In this document: positions 51,500 to 59,528 of the stretch, piece after piece | How the letters are laid out: each line of letters begins with the position of its first letter | How positions within the stretch are numbered: position 1 is the first letter of the stretch | From: Homoserinimonas sp. | GTDB taxonomy: Bacteria; Actinomycetota; Actinomycetes; Actinomycetales; Microbacteriaceae | Direction of reading: 5' to 3' | Assembly (NCBI GenBank): GCA_023957835.1 | Contig: JAMLGP010000001.1 | Span: 1,233,575 to 1,297,574, forward strand | DNA length: 64,000 nt | The notes under the pieces: model-generated | Databases searched by the model: none | The model's input: the letters and a program-made list of their open reading frames with translations, nothing else | What the model was told of the DNA's origin: nothing | Position numbers and translations under genes: made by a program

Positions 51500-52714
51500 T
51501 CAGGTGAGGGTGGTGGCGAGGATGCCGCCTGCGGCTCCGATGATCACGACGATCCAGGGCGGGAGCTTCCACGCGACGAGCAGCACGAAGCAGACCAGCG
51601 CGAGTGCGAAGGCGGGCGGGGTGAGGATCGCGGTGGTGAACACGGGTGTGTAGAGGGCGGCGGCGAGGATGCCGACGACGGCCGCGTTCGCGCCCCGCAT
51701 GATGGCCTGCACCCGCTCGTGGTGCTGCAGGCGGTTCCAGAACGGCAGCACGCCGATGAGGAGGAGGAAGCCGGGCAGGAAGATCCCGGCCAGCGCGATG
51801 CCCGCCCCCGCCGCCCCGCCCGGGCCGACGTCAGCGGCGCCGCCGAGGAAAGCGGCGAGGGTGAACAGCGGGCCGGGCACGGCCTGGGCTGCACCGTATC
51901 CGGCGAGGAAGTCCGCGTTCGTGACCCAGCCGGGATCGACGACGCCGGATTGCAGGAGCGGGAGCACGACGTGCCCGCCGCCGAATACGAGCGCTCCGGC
52001 CCGCGCGAACGCATCGAACAGGGCGACGCTGTCGTTGCCGGTGACGGCGGCGAGGATCGGCATCCCGGCCAGGATTGCGACGAACAGGGTGAGCGCGGCG
52101 ATCCCCGCGGCCCGGGTCACTGGGAACCGCACCGCTGTCGCCGTGTTCGCGGCGGGTGCGCGGCAGACGAAGTATCCGGCGATCCCGCCGAGGACGATCG
52201 CCATGATTTGGCCGAGCGATCCGGCCAGCAGCAGCGCGGCGAGGGCTGCGACGGCTGCGATCGCGGCGCGCTGCCGGTCCGGGGTGAGTGTCTTCGCCAT
52301 GCCGAGGACGGCCTGCGCGACGATCGCGACCGCCACGATCTTCAGCCCGGCGAGGATGCCTTCCCCGATGGTGCCGGTGAACAGGGCGGCGCCGGAGGCG
52401 AAGGCGAGCATGAGGGCCGCGGACGGGAGCGTGAAGGCGATGAATGCGGCCAGCGCGCCCCGGTATCCGGCGCGGTGCAGGCCGATGCCGAACCCGACCT
52501 GGCTCGAGGCCGGGCCGGGAAGGAACTGGCACAGCGCGACCAGGTCGGCGTAGGCGCGGTCGTCCATCCAGCGTCGGCGTTCCACGATCTCGGTGCGGAA
52601 GTAGCCCAGGTGCGCGATCGGCCCGCCGAACGAGGTCACCCCGAGGCGCAGGAACACCCGGAACACTTCCCACGCCGACCCGCGCACCGGCGCACGTCGC
52701 GTCTCGCTTGTCAT
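51500..52714 (-). CDS. chrA: chromate transporter, ChrA/CHR family
   Basis: 404 residues in two homologous halves, each with the CHR signature: FLRLGVTSFGGPIAHLGYFRTEIVERRRWMDD with CQFLPGPASSQ in the first, and FARAGALVFGGGHVVLPLLQ with AQAVPGPLFTLAAFLGG in the second. ChrA exports chromate by ion-coupled transport. It overlaps the ArsR-ArsC fusion gene by 4 bp (ATGA), so it would be induced with the arsenic genes, linking chromate and arsenate resistance. Confidence 0.93.
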   Translation of the reverse strand: MTSETRRAPVRGSAWEVFRVFLRLGVTSFGGPIAHLGYFRTEIVERRRWMDDRAYADLVALCQFLPGPASSQVGFGIGLHRAGYRGALAAFIAFTLPSAALMLAFASGAALFTGTIGEGILAGLKIVAVAIVAQAVLGMAKTLTPDRQRAAIAAVAALAALLLAGSLGQIMAIVLGGIAGYFVCRAPAANTATAVRFPVTRAAGIAALTLFVAILAGMPILAAVTGNDSVALFDAFARAGALVFGGGHVVLPLLQSGVVDPGWVTNADFLAGYGAAQAVPGPLFTLAAFLGGAADVGPGGAAGAGIALAGIFLPGFLLLIGVLPFWNRLQHHERVQAIMRGANAAVVGILAAALYTPVFTTAILTPPAFALALVCFVLLVAWKLPPWIVVIIGAAGGILATTLT

Positions 52715-53715
52715 GCGCCGTCACCGTCGACGGGAACGCACAGCTCGGCGAGCAGGCCACGGACGCGGGCCTCGATGTCAGCGGCGATCACCGCAACGCC
52801 GTCTTCGGAGGCTAGGGCGGGGTCACCGACAGCCCAATCTTCGTAGCGGACGCCGGGGATGATCGGGCACACGTCCTCGCAGCCCATCGTGACCACGACG
52901 TCCGCGGCGCGGACGGCGTCGTCGGTGAGCGGCTTCGGGAACGCGGCCGCGGCGTCCTGCTCGCCTTCGATGTCGGCGAGGATCGAGCGCACGTGCGGGT
53001 GCACCTCGGCCGCTGGCGTCGACCCGGCCGACCGGGCAACAACCGCACCGCCGGAGAGCTGATTGACGAGGGCGGCGGCGAGCTGAGAACGGCCCGCGTT
53101 TGCGACGCACACGAACAGCACCTGCGGCATCCCCGTTTCGCGATCCCGTGTGAGGTCGGCGAGACGCTGACGGGCGAAACGTTCGGTGAGCGGGATCATA
53201 TGCTGGGTGAGCTTCGCCGAGCGGACGAGACCCGCGAACGACTCGCGCACGATCGTGACGACGAGGTTGCGGTTCAGGTGCGTCATCTCGTCGGCGAGCT
53301 CGGCGGCGAGGTGCTCGACCTTCGCGTCGAGGGCGGCCAGTGCCGTCGCGCGGTCTTCCTGCTCGGCCTGCGCGTCGGCGATCGCGGCGGGCGCGAACGC
53401 GTCCAGCAGCGCGGTCACGGCCTGCTTCCGCGCCGGCAGGATGCTGTAGTACACCCAGGTGCCGCGCCGCTCGGAGGCCAGCAGCCCGGTGTCCTTGAGC
53501 TTCTTCAAGTGATGCGAGACGGTGGGCTGGGAGACGTCGGCGAGCTCGGCGAGGTCGCACACGCAGGCCTCGCCGCGCGGGTCCGTCGCGATCGCCGACA
53601 GCATCCGCAGCCGGAACGGATCGGCCAGCGCCTTGAGCGTTGAAGCGACAGCATCGGCGGCGTCTTCGCCGATGACGTGCGTCGGGGTCGGTGTGCAGAG
53701 CTCGGTGGTGGTCAT
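52711..53715 (-). CDS. ArsR-type repressor fused to arsenate-reductase-like domain (second operon)
   Basis: 334 residues with the same layout as the fusion at 13440: ArsR winged helix with ACVCDLAELADVSQPTVSHHLKKLKDTGLL, a helical middle part, and a C-terminal LMW-PTP domain with FVCVANAGRSQ and RSAGSTPA. The ATG at 53715 overlaps the acr3 stop (ATGA); the longer open frame to 54045 runs back into acr3 and is not used. Unlike the first copy it lies in the middle of its operon, not at a promoter, so autorepression must act at the trxB promoter further upstream. Confidence 0.9.
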   Translation of the reverse strand: MTTTELCTPTPTHVIGEDAADAVASTLKALADPFRLRMLSAIATDPRGEACVCDLAELADVSQPTVSHHLKKLKDTGLLASERRGTWVYYSILPARKQAVTALLDAFAPAAIADAQAEQEDRATALAALDAKVEHLAAELADEMTHLNRNLVVTIVRESFAGLVRSAKLTQHMIPLTERFARQRLADLTRDRETGMPQVLFVCVANAGRSQLAAALVNQLSGGAVVARSAGSTPAAEVHPHVRSILADIEGEQDAAAAFPKPLTDDAVRAADVVVTMGCEDVCPIIPGVRYEDWAVGDPALASEDGVAVIAADIEARVRGLLAELCVPVDGDGA

Positions 53716-54815
53716 GATGCCCTCGATTTGGTGACGGCGGGAACCGCATACGGGTCGGTGTGGAACCACGTGCGGGCGGCCCAGAGCGAGACATAGACCA
53801 GACCCACGAGCACGGGCACCTCGATGAGCGGGCCGACGACGCCTGCGAGGGCCTGGCCGCTGGTCGCGCCGAAGGTGCCGATCGCGACGGCGATGGCGAG
53901 CTCGAAGTTGTTGCCTGCCGCCGTGAACGCGAGGGTCGTCGAGCGGGCGTAGTTGAGGCCGATGCCCTTCCCGAGCAGGAGGCCTGCGAACCACATGATC
54001 GCGAAGTACGCCAACAGCGGCAGCGCGATCCGGGCGACGTCCCACGGCTGCGACGTGATCGCCTCACCCTGCAGCGCGAATAGCAGCACGATCGTGAACA
54101 GGAGGCCGTAGAGCGCGAACGGGCCGATAAAGGGGATGAACTTCGCCTCGTACCAGTCGCGGCCCTTCGCCTTCTCACCGAAGAAGCGAGTGAGGAACCC
54201 AGCCGCGAGCGGGACGCCAAGGAATACGAGCACGTTGATCGCGATCTGCCCGATCGAGACATCCAGGCCTTGGGAGTCGAGGCCGAGCCAGCCCGGCAGC
54301 ACGGTGAGGTAGAACCAGCCGAGCAGCGAGAACGCGACGACCTGGAACACGGAGTTGATGAACACCAGCACCGCGGTCGCTTCACGGTCGCCGCAAGCGA
54401 GGTCGTTCCAGATCACCACCATCGCGATGCAACGCGCGAGCCCCACGATGATGAGACCGGTGCGGTACTCGGGCAGATCGGGCAGGAAGAGCCACGCGAG
54501 GGCGAACATCACGGCAGGCCCTGCGATCCAGTTCAGGATCAGCGATGAGACGAGGAGCTTTTTGTCTCCCGTGACAGCGGCGACCTTGTCGTAGCGGACC
54601 TTCGCCAGCACCGGATACATCATCACCAGCAGTCCGAGACCGATCGGCACCGAGATACCACCGACCTCCATATGCGCGAGCAGGTCGGACAGTGCGGGGA
54701 TGAAGCGGCCGAGGAGGAGGCCCGCGACCATGGCGAGCCCGATCCACAGCGGCAGCCACCGGTCAAGGGTGGACAGCTTCGCCGGCATCGCGCGGGTCTG
54801 GGTTGCGGTGCTCAT
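53712..54815 (-). CDS. acr3: Acr3-type arsenite efflux permease
   Basis: 367 residues with ten predicted membrane helices. Acr3 signatures include LVMMYPVLAKVRYD, LILNWIAGPAVMFALAWLFL, GLARCIAMVVIWNDLACGD with the conserved Cys used in arsenite transport, and FTAAGNNFELAIAVAIG. It exports arsenite using the proton gradient. Overlaps trxA upstream and the ArsR-ArsC fusion downstream, each by 4 bp. The first ars operon lacks this pump. Confidence 0.95.
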   Translation of the reverse strand: MSTATQTRAMPAKLSTLDRWLPLWIGLAMVAGLLLGRFIPALSDLLAHMEVGGISVPIGLGLLVMMYPVLAKVRYDKVAAVTGDKKLLVSSLILNWIAGPAVMFALAWLFLPDLPEYRTGLIIVGLARCIAMVVIWNDLACGDREATAVLVFINSVFQVVAFSLLGWFYLTVLPGWLGLDSQGLDVSIGQIAINVLVFLGVPLAAGFLTRFFGEKAKGRDWYEAKFIPFIGPFALYGLLFTIVLLFALQGEAITSQPWDVARIALPLLAYFAIMWFAGLLLGKGIGLNYARSTTLAFTAAGNNFELAIAVAIGTFGATSGQALAGVVGPLIEVPVLVGLVYVSLWAARTWFHTDPYAVPAVTKSRAS

Positions 54816-55138
54816 ACGATCAGCTCGTCAATCTTGCCCGCGATGATCGGCTTCGGGTGTGCGCCGATGAGCACGTCGACGCGCTCACCGCCCCGGTAGA
54901 ACCCGAGAGTCGGGATCGACGTGACATCAGCAGCCATCGCGGTCTGCGGGTTGGCATCCGCGTCGAGCTTCACGATCTTCACGCGGCCGTCGTACTCGCC
55001 GGCGAGATCGTCGAGGATCGGTGCGATCGCCTTGCACGGCCCGCACCAGGTCGCCCAGATGTCGACCACGACGGGGATGTCGGACTGCAGCACCTCGGCC
55101 TCGAACGTGGCATCGGTGACGGTGATGGTCGCGCTCAT
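54812..55138 (-). CDS. trxA: thioredoxin (arsenic-operon copy 2)
   Basis: 108 residues with [13 protein letters not shown] and SIPTLGFY; standard TrxA. Between trxB and acr3, overlapping both by 4 bp. Same position relative to trxB as in the first ars operon. Confidence 0.95.
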   Translation of the reverse strand: MSATITVTDATFEAEVLQSDIPVVVDIWATWCGPCKAIAPILDDLAGEYDGRVKIVKLDADANPQTAMAADVTSIPTLGFYRGGERVDVLIGAHPKPIIAGKIDELIV

Positions 55139-56103
55139 GCGGACACCTCCAGAAGTTCGGTCTCGGTCTCGTCGGCAGGCAGGCCGGCGAGGAAATGCTG
55201 CGCGTCAAGGGCCGCGGCACAGCCCGTGCCCGATGCCGTGATCGCCTGCCGGTAACGGCGGTCGACGAGATCACCCGCGGCGAACACGCCAGGCAGGTTC
55301 GTCGCGGTCGACGGATGGTCGACGAGCACGTAGCCGTCGTCGTCGAGATCGACCTGCCCGGTCAGCAGCTCCGAGCGCGGGTCGTGCCCGATCGCAACGA
55401 ACACGCCAGAGATCGGAAGGGCACGCTCGTCACCGGTGACGGTGTCGCGCAGGCGGAGCGCTTCGACGGCGTTCTCACCGACGAGCTCGGCGACTTCACT
55501 GTTCCAGGCGACCTCGATCTTCGGATCGGCGCGCACCCGCTCGGCCATGATCTTCGACGCCCGGAAGTCATCACGCCGGTGCACGATCGTGACCTTCGAC
55601 GCGAAGCGCGTGAGGAACAGTGCCTCTTCCATCGCGGAGTCCCCGCCGCCGACGACGGCGATCTCCTTCTCGCGGAAGAAGAAGCCGTCGCAGGTCGCGC
55701 ACCATGACAGGCCGTGACCGGAGAGCCGAGCTTCCTCGGCGAGGCCGAGCTTGCGGTAAGCGGAACCGGTGGTGAGGATCACGCTACGCGCCTCGAACGT
55801 TTCGCCCGAGCCGGTCTCGATCGTCTTGACCTCGCCTGCGAGGTCGAGCCGGGTCGCGTCGTCGTAGACGATACGCGCCCCGAAGCGCTCGGCCTGCGCA
55901 CGCATCGCGTCCATCAGGTCCGGGCCCTGCACCCCGTCGGTGAAGCCCGGGAAGTTCTCGACCTCGGTGGTCGTCATGAGCGAACCGCCGGCGGTCACCG
56001 AGCCAGCGACCACGACGGGAGAAAGCCCCGCCCTGGCCGCGTAGACCGCGGCCGTATACCCCGCCGGACCAGACCCGACGATCACCACCTGTTGCATCGA
56101 CAT
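55135..56103 (-). CDS. trxB: thioredoxin reductase (arsenic-operon copy 2)
   Basis: About 322 residues: FAD motif VIVGSGPAGYTAAVYAARAG, active site WCATCDG, NADPH motif [15 protein letters not shown] and [10 protein letters not shown]. First gene of the second ars operon. Start is ATG 56103 or ATG 56097. No Shine-Dalgarno is visible, and a TATAGA -10-like hexamer lies only 4 nt before 56103, which suggests a leaderless or nearly leaderless mRNA beginning at the start codon; this would favour 56097. The open frame to 56202 is not family-like. Confidence 0.94.
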   Translation of the reverse strand: MSMQQVVIVGSGPAGYTAAVYAARAGLSPVVVAGSVTAGGSLMTTTEVENFPGFTDGVQGPDLMDAMRAQAERFGARIVYDDATRLDLAGEVKTIETGSGETFEARSVILTTGSAYRKLGLAEEARLSGHGLSWCATCDGFFFREKEIAVVGGGDSAMEEALFLTRFASKVTIVHRRDDFRASKIMAERVRADPKIEVAWNSEVAELVGENAVEALRLRDTVTGDERALPISGVFVAIGHDPRSELLTGQVDLDDDGYVLVDHPSTATNLPGVFAAGDLVDRRYRQAITASGTGCAAALDAQHFLAGLPADETETELLEVSA

Positions 56104-56106
56104 GTC

Positions 56107-56120
56107 TCTATATTGACATT
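56107..56120 (-). promoter_or_regulatory. candidate ars promoter/operator element (copy 2)
   Basis: On the minus strand this reads AATGTCAATATAGA, identical to the 14-mer at 12030-12043 before the first trxB. Its TATAGA ends 3 nt before the ATG at 56103. Confidence 0.6.
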
Positions 56121-56176
56121 CATCGAACCAAGCGGCAAGTCGGGTAGGTGCGTTCGGGAGGTTGTTCGCCGAGTGT

Positions 56177-57940
56177 TCACCCGGCGGAGTCGCCGCCGTC
56201 ATCTACAGGACGGTCGACTCGGGCGGGATGCGCATAGCGGAGGGCGGTGTCGATGCCGATGCCGAACAGGTCGCAGATGCGTCGCACATCGCCGCCGGTC
56301 TGTTCGACCTCGTAGAGGATGCGGTCAGTGCGCAGCGCCTGAGCGGTGACTCCGGCCTTCTTCCAGGGGAAGTTCCGGCCCGGTGGCGACAGGCGCGGCG
56401 CGGTCTGGATCGTGACGAGCAGGTACGGGTTCTTCGTCTCGGGCCAACGCGTGGCGCGATGGTCGAGCCAGGCGGCCAGGCGCACCCGCACGGGTTCGGC
56501 GAGCGGGATCGTACGGCCGTCGGGCATGCGGAGTCTGCCGTCGATGATATCGGTGAGCTGGACGTGCTGCACCTGTTGTGTGGTGAGGGCGTGGAAAGCG
56601 ACGAGGGCGACGGCCAGAGCGATTGCGGGGTCAGGGCTGGTGAGCGCGTCACGGATCGCGGACTTCTCCATCGGGAGCGGGATCGTGCGTTTGGGGCCGC
56701 GCAGCGGAATCGGTTTCGTCCGGTCGGCGAAGACGATCTTGCGGCCGCGCAGGATCGTGAACAGGGTGCGGAAGCCGAGCATCATCGTGTGCTGGCGGCT
56801 CGGATCATCCGGGAGCGCGTCGAGGATGTCTTCAGTGCTGATCCCGGTCAGGCTGGTGCGGCCTTCCTCGACCCAGCGGGTGATCGCGGGGAGGATGCCG
56901 TACATCTGCCCTTTCACGGTCATCGTGTCGCGGGGTTGACGGCACGGCGTGGTCTTCGATCCGTCGGCCATGATGTCGCGCCAGAGTTCGAGCTGGGAGC
57001 GCATCGGCTCGGGCAGATGCCTGGTCTTACGGGCGAAGAGCTGCTCGAACGTCGGCACTCGGTCGTCGATGAGGAGGTCGGCGTCGCCCAGGACTTCGAT
57101 CGTGGAGCGGATGTTGCCGTCATCGTCGTAGCGGCGCATCGCGAGAATGTCGGAAGCACGGAAGTGCAGATTCGCGCCGGGGAACACGAGCTGGAGAATC
57201 TTCAACGTGCGCCGCACCTGGTTCGTCTGCCGTTTGCTCCACGCATACTCGGCGGCGCGGGCGTACAGGAAGTGATCGGTGCGGGAGGTGATGTCGCGCA
57301 GCCGGATCTCGTTCGAGCGCTGCCGCACCCGTTCCGGGTCGGGATCCAGATCGAACAGCACCGGCTGGGTGCTCTCGGCGACCGGCGGCGGCGCGGCGAC
57401 GAGCCGGATCGCTTGGCGCAGGCTCATCGCCATCGGCCGGTGCTTCTCGGCAGGCCTGCGGGGATCGTTCATCACGGCGAAGAACAGTTGCGCCCCGAAC
57501 TTTCGCGGTGCGTCGAGGTCGAGCGGTTCGCCGAGTACTTGCAGCATCCGGGCGGTCTCCAGACAGAGGCGGCAGTAGCCCTGCTCACCGATGGTGACGT
57601 CGCGATGGCACGAGACGCATTCGCCTTGCGGGTAGTGCTTGAACCACCAGCGGCACTTCGGGCACCGCCAGTTGCGATTCCGGTAGACGCCCCAGGCCAG
57701 GCAATCACGGCAGGACCCCATGAAGCCGGGACTTCCCGGATGGCAATGCGCGCACAATCCTTGGCTGTAGTACTCGCTCGATCCGCATCTGCGGCATAGC
57801 GGCGGAGCGAAGGGGCCGCCGGGGATGCAGTCGTAGCAGTAGTCGACGCGAGGCTGGAGCCACGCGGCCGGTTTCACGCCGCACCCCGTGCAGGGCAGCG
57901 GCGGGCTCAGCGGCCCGTTCGGACCGCGTGCCGGACTCAT
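56177..57940 (-). CDS. zinc-ribbon recombinase-like protein (third gene of recombinase trio)
   Basis: 587 residues. The N-terminal ~125 are a chain of CxxC knuckles (CTGCG, CYDC, CRRCGSSEYY, CAHC, CRDC, CPKC, CVSC, CRLC). The C-terminal half resembles a diverged tyrosine recombinase (VALVAFHALTTQQVQHVQLTDI, IPLAEPVRVRLAAWLDHR, LRTDRILYEVEQTGGDVRRICDLFGIG, ALRYAHPAR), without a clearly complete RHRHY set. It overlaps the small XRE gene (ATGA), which itself follows the integrase. Such three-gene units serve as mobility modules; this member probably binds DNA and assists the integrase. Confidence 0.75.
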   Translation of the reverse strand: MSPARGPNGPLSPPLPCTGCGVKPAAWLQPRVDYCYDCIPGGPFAPPLCRRCGSSEYYSQGLCAHCHPGSPGFMGSCRDCLAWGVYRNRNWRCPKCRWWFKHYPQGECVSCHRDVTIGEQGYCRLCLETARMLQVLGEPLDLDAPRKFGAQLFFAVMNDPRRPAEKHRPMAMSLRQAIRLVAAPPPVAESTQPVLFDLDPDPERVRQRSNEIRLRDITSRTDHFLYARAAEYAWSKRQTNQVRRTLKILQLVFPGANLHFRASDILAMRRYDDDGNIRSTIEVLGDADLLIDDRVPTFEQLFARKTRHLPEPMRSQLELWRDIMADGSKTTPCRQPRDTMTVKGQMYGILPAITRWVEEGRTSLTGISTEDILDALPDDPSRQHTMMLGFRTLFTILRGRKIVFADRTKPIPLRGPKRTIPLPMEKSAIRDALTSPDPAIALAVALVAFHALTTQQVQHVQLTDIIDGRLRMPDGRTIPLAEPVRVRLAAWLDHRATRWPETKNPYLLVTIQTAPRLSPPGRNFPWKKAGVTAQALRTDRILYEVEQTGGDVRRICDLFGIGIDTALRYAHPARVDRPVDDGGDSAG

Positions 57941-58266
57941 AGCGGCGGGGCGGGCCGGTCATCCTTCGCGCCCAACCGTGGCGTCACTCGCGGTGTCGAA
58001 CCGTTGGCCTCGCTGTGCTGCTCGAGCCTTCGCGTGCGCGCGCTGACCTTTTCCGGTTCGGGCACGAGGAGGTCTGTCGGCTGGCAGTCCAGGACGTGGC
58101 AGATCACGTCGAGATCATCGAGGCGGATCGTCGTCGGAGTGCCCGTCCACAGCCCCGACATCTTGCCCTGGCTCATCTCCAACCCAGCGGCGGCGAGCAT
58201 GCGCCGCAACTCCGCAGACTTCCAGATGCCGCGCTCAGCGGCCTGGACTCTCAGGTTCCACTTCAT
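57937..58266 (-). CDS. XRE/Cro-type HTH regulator (second gene of recombinase trio)
   Basis: 109 residues. HTH region LRRMLAAAGLEMSQGKMSGLWTGTPTTIRLDDLDVICHVLDCQPTDLLVPE is the XRE/Cro-CI type. The C-terminus is disordered and basic. It lies 3 bp after the integrase and overlaps the zinc-ribbon gene, so the three are one transcription and translation unit. Probably controls expression or directionality of recombination. Confidence 0.83.
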   Translation of the reverse strand: MKWNLRVQAAERGIWKSAELRRMLAAAGLEMSQGKMSGLWTGTPTTIRLDDLDVICHVLDCQPTDLLVPEPEKVSARTRRLEQHSEANGSTPRVTPRLGAKDDRPAPPL

Positions 58267-58269
58267 CAG

Positions 58270-59349
58270 TCACGCCATCCCTTCGAATCGTTCCTCAACG
58301 CTCTTGTTCGCGTGCGCCCACGCATCCTCGATGTGCTGGCTCGAGACGTGGATGTACTGCGTCGTCGTCGACAGCCACTGATGCCCGAGCAGTTCTTGGA
58401 GGGCTTTCAAGTCCATACCCGCCAGATACAGCGACGACGCGCAATAGTGCCGCAGCACGTGCGGAGTCAGATCACCCGACCACGCAGGCAGAAACCGCTC
58501 GGTCGCACGCACCAGCCCGCGCCGGAGCACATCGTCGCTGGCCCTCCCCGTGCGGCCGAGCTCATGATCGAACCGTTCCGACGGGATCAGCGGCGCATCC
58601 GGGTCATCCCAATCCGGGCCGAACCTGTGCCGCACGTCGCCGAGCCACCAATCCATGAGCTTGTCGGCACCGTTGATCGCGGGAACCAGGCGCTGCTTCG
58701 AGCCGCGCCCGCGCGAGCCTTTCCCAAATCGGACATGCAGTTTCCCGAGCGTGCCGAGATCGGGCCGCCAGTCGCGAAGATCGAGTTTCGTGCTCTCCGT
58801 GATCCGCAGCCCGACTCGCCGCCACAACGACGCCGCGAAGTAGTTCCGCGCCGCCGGGAGAAATCGCCGCTCATCCTGCAACGAAGCCGCCCAGCCGCCG
58901 AAGAGTCGGTCGACCTCCGCGTCCGAGGGCGGGACGCGGACTTTGCCGAGCGACGAACCCGATTGCCGGTTGTACTCATCGATGGGCTGCTCGATCACCC
59001 ACCCGGTAAGCGCGTTGATGTCGGCCTGATACCGACTGATCGCAAAGTCGAAGAACTGGGCGATCACGCCCGCTTTGCCCGCACGCGTCGAAGCCGCAAG
59101 ACCCGCTCGGCGAAGCCCGGCAAGAAACGCGTCCGCGTCGGCGGGCTTGACCTGCCACAGCGGGATATTCACGTGCGAACGGAGCTCGAAGATCGCTGTT
59201 CGTGAGTGCGAGATGTAAGCGTCGCTGAGCCCAGCTGCGGCCATCGCGAGCGCGTACTGGTCGATGATCTCCTGCTCAAAGTCCGCAGCATCTTCCTCGG
59301 ACCGCCACCCGCGAGCGGTCCCGATACTCCGAACGACAGCGAGGCTCAT
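58270..59349 (-). CDS. tyrosine recombinase / integrase (first gene of recombinase trio)
   Basis: 359 residues. The N-terminal core-binding (SAM-like) domain covers residues 20-125. The catalytic set is complete: R182 in RVGLRITES, H297 and R300 in LTPHVLRHY, H323 in LGHQW and Y332 in TTQYIHV. It catalyses site-specific integration or excision. It lies at the right border of the arsenic/chromate module with short direct repeats just upstream (59401-59435), which look like its binding or attachment site. The whole module 48.5-59.4 kb is a plausible unit moved by this trio. Confidence 0.93.
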   Translation of the reverse strand: MSLAVVRSIGTARGWRSEEDAADFEQEIIDQYALAMAAAGLSDAYISHSRTAIFELRSHVNIPLWQVKPADADAFLAGLRRAGLAASTRAGKAGVIAQFFDFAISRYQADINALTGWVIEQPIDEYNRQSGSSLGKVRVPPSDAEVDRLFGGWAASLQDERRFLPAARNYFAASLWRRVGLRITESTKLDLRDWRPDLGTLGKLHVRFGKGSRGRGSKQRLVPAINGADKLMDWWLGDVRHRFGPDWDDPDAPLIPSERFDHELGRTGRASDDVLRRGLVRATERFLPAWSGDLTPHVLRHYCASSLYLAGMDLKALQELLGHQWLSTTTQYIHVSSQHIEDAWAHANKSVEERFEGMA

Positions 59350-59400
59350 CAGCCCGCTACTTCAGCAATCCTGACCATGCATCAAGAATACGCCCGAATC

Positions 59401-59435
59401 GTCAGGAATCGTGATGGTTTGTCAGGAATCTTGAT
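59401..59435. repeat. direct repeats at the module border, candidate recombinase site
   Basis: GTCAGGAATCGTGAT (59401-59415) and GTCAGGAATCTTGAT (59421-59435) are 14/15 identical, spaced 20 bp start to start. A degenerate inverted relative (ATCCTGAC, ATCAAGAAT) lies at 59369-59390. Located just upstream of the integrase gene, they may be its core or arm binding sites. Confidence 0.6.
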
Positions 59436-59528
59436 CCGGCGTGGCTTCGTTGATACAGCGGGCAGGACGCACCTGAATCACATGGAAGCAACTCACGAAG
59501 ACGCGGGAATAGAGACATAGCGACTAGG

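Noticed and set aside
51341..52846. 501-residue plus-strand ORF opposite arsC and chrA
   Set aside because: Low-complexity Gly/Asp/Arg composition and no motifs; complementary shadow of chrA and arsC.
56162..57799. 545-residue plus-strand ORF opposite the zinc-ribbon recombinase gene
   Set aside because: Composition typical of an antisense shadow; the minus-strand frame has ordered Cys knuckles and a coupled neighbour.
59401..59435. CRISPR-like repeats
   Set aside because: Only two or three short repeats without regular spacers and no cas genes; better explained as recombinase-binding repeats.
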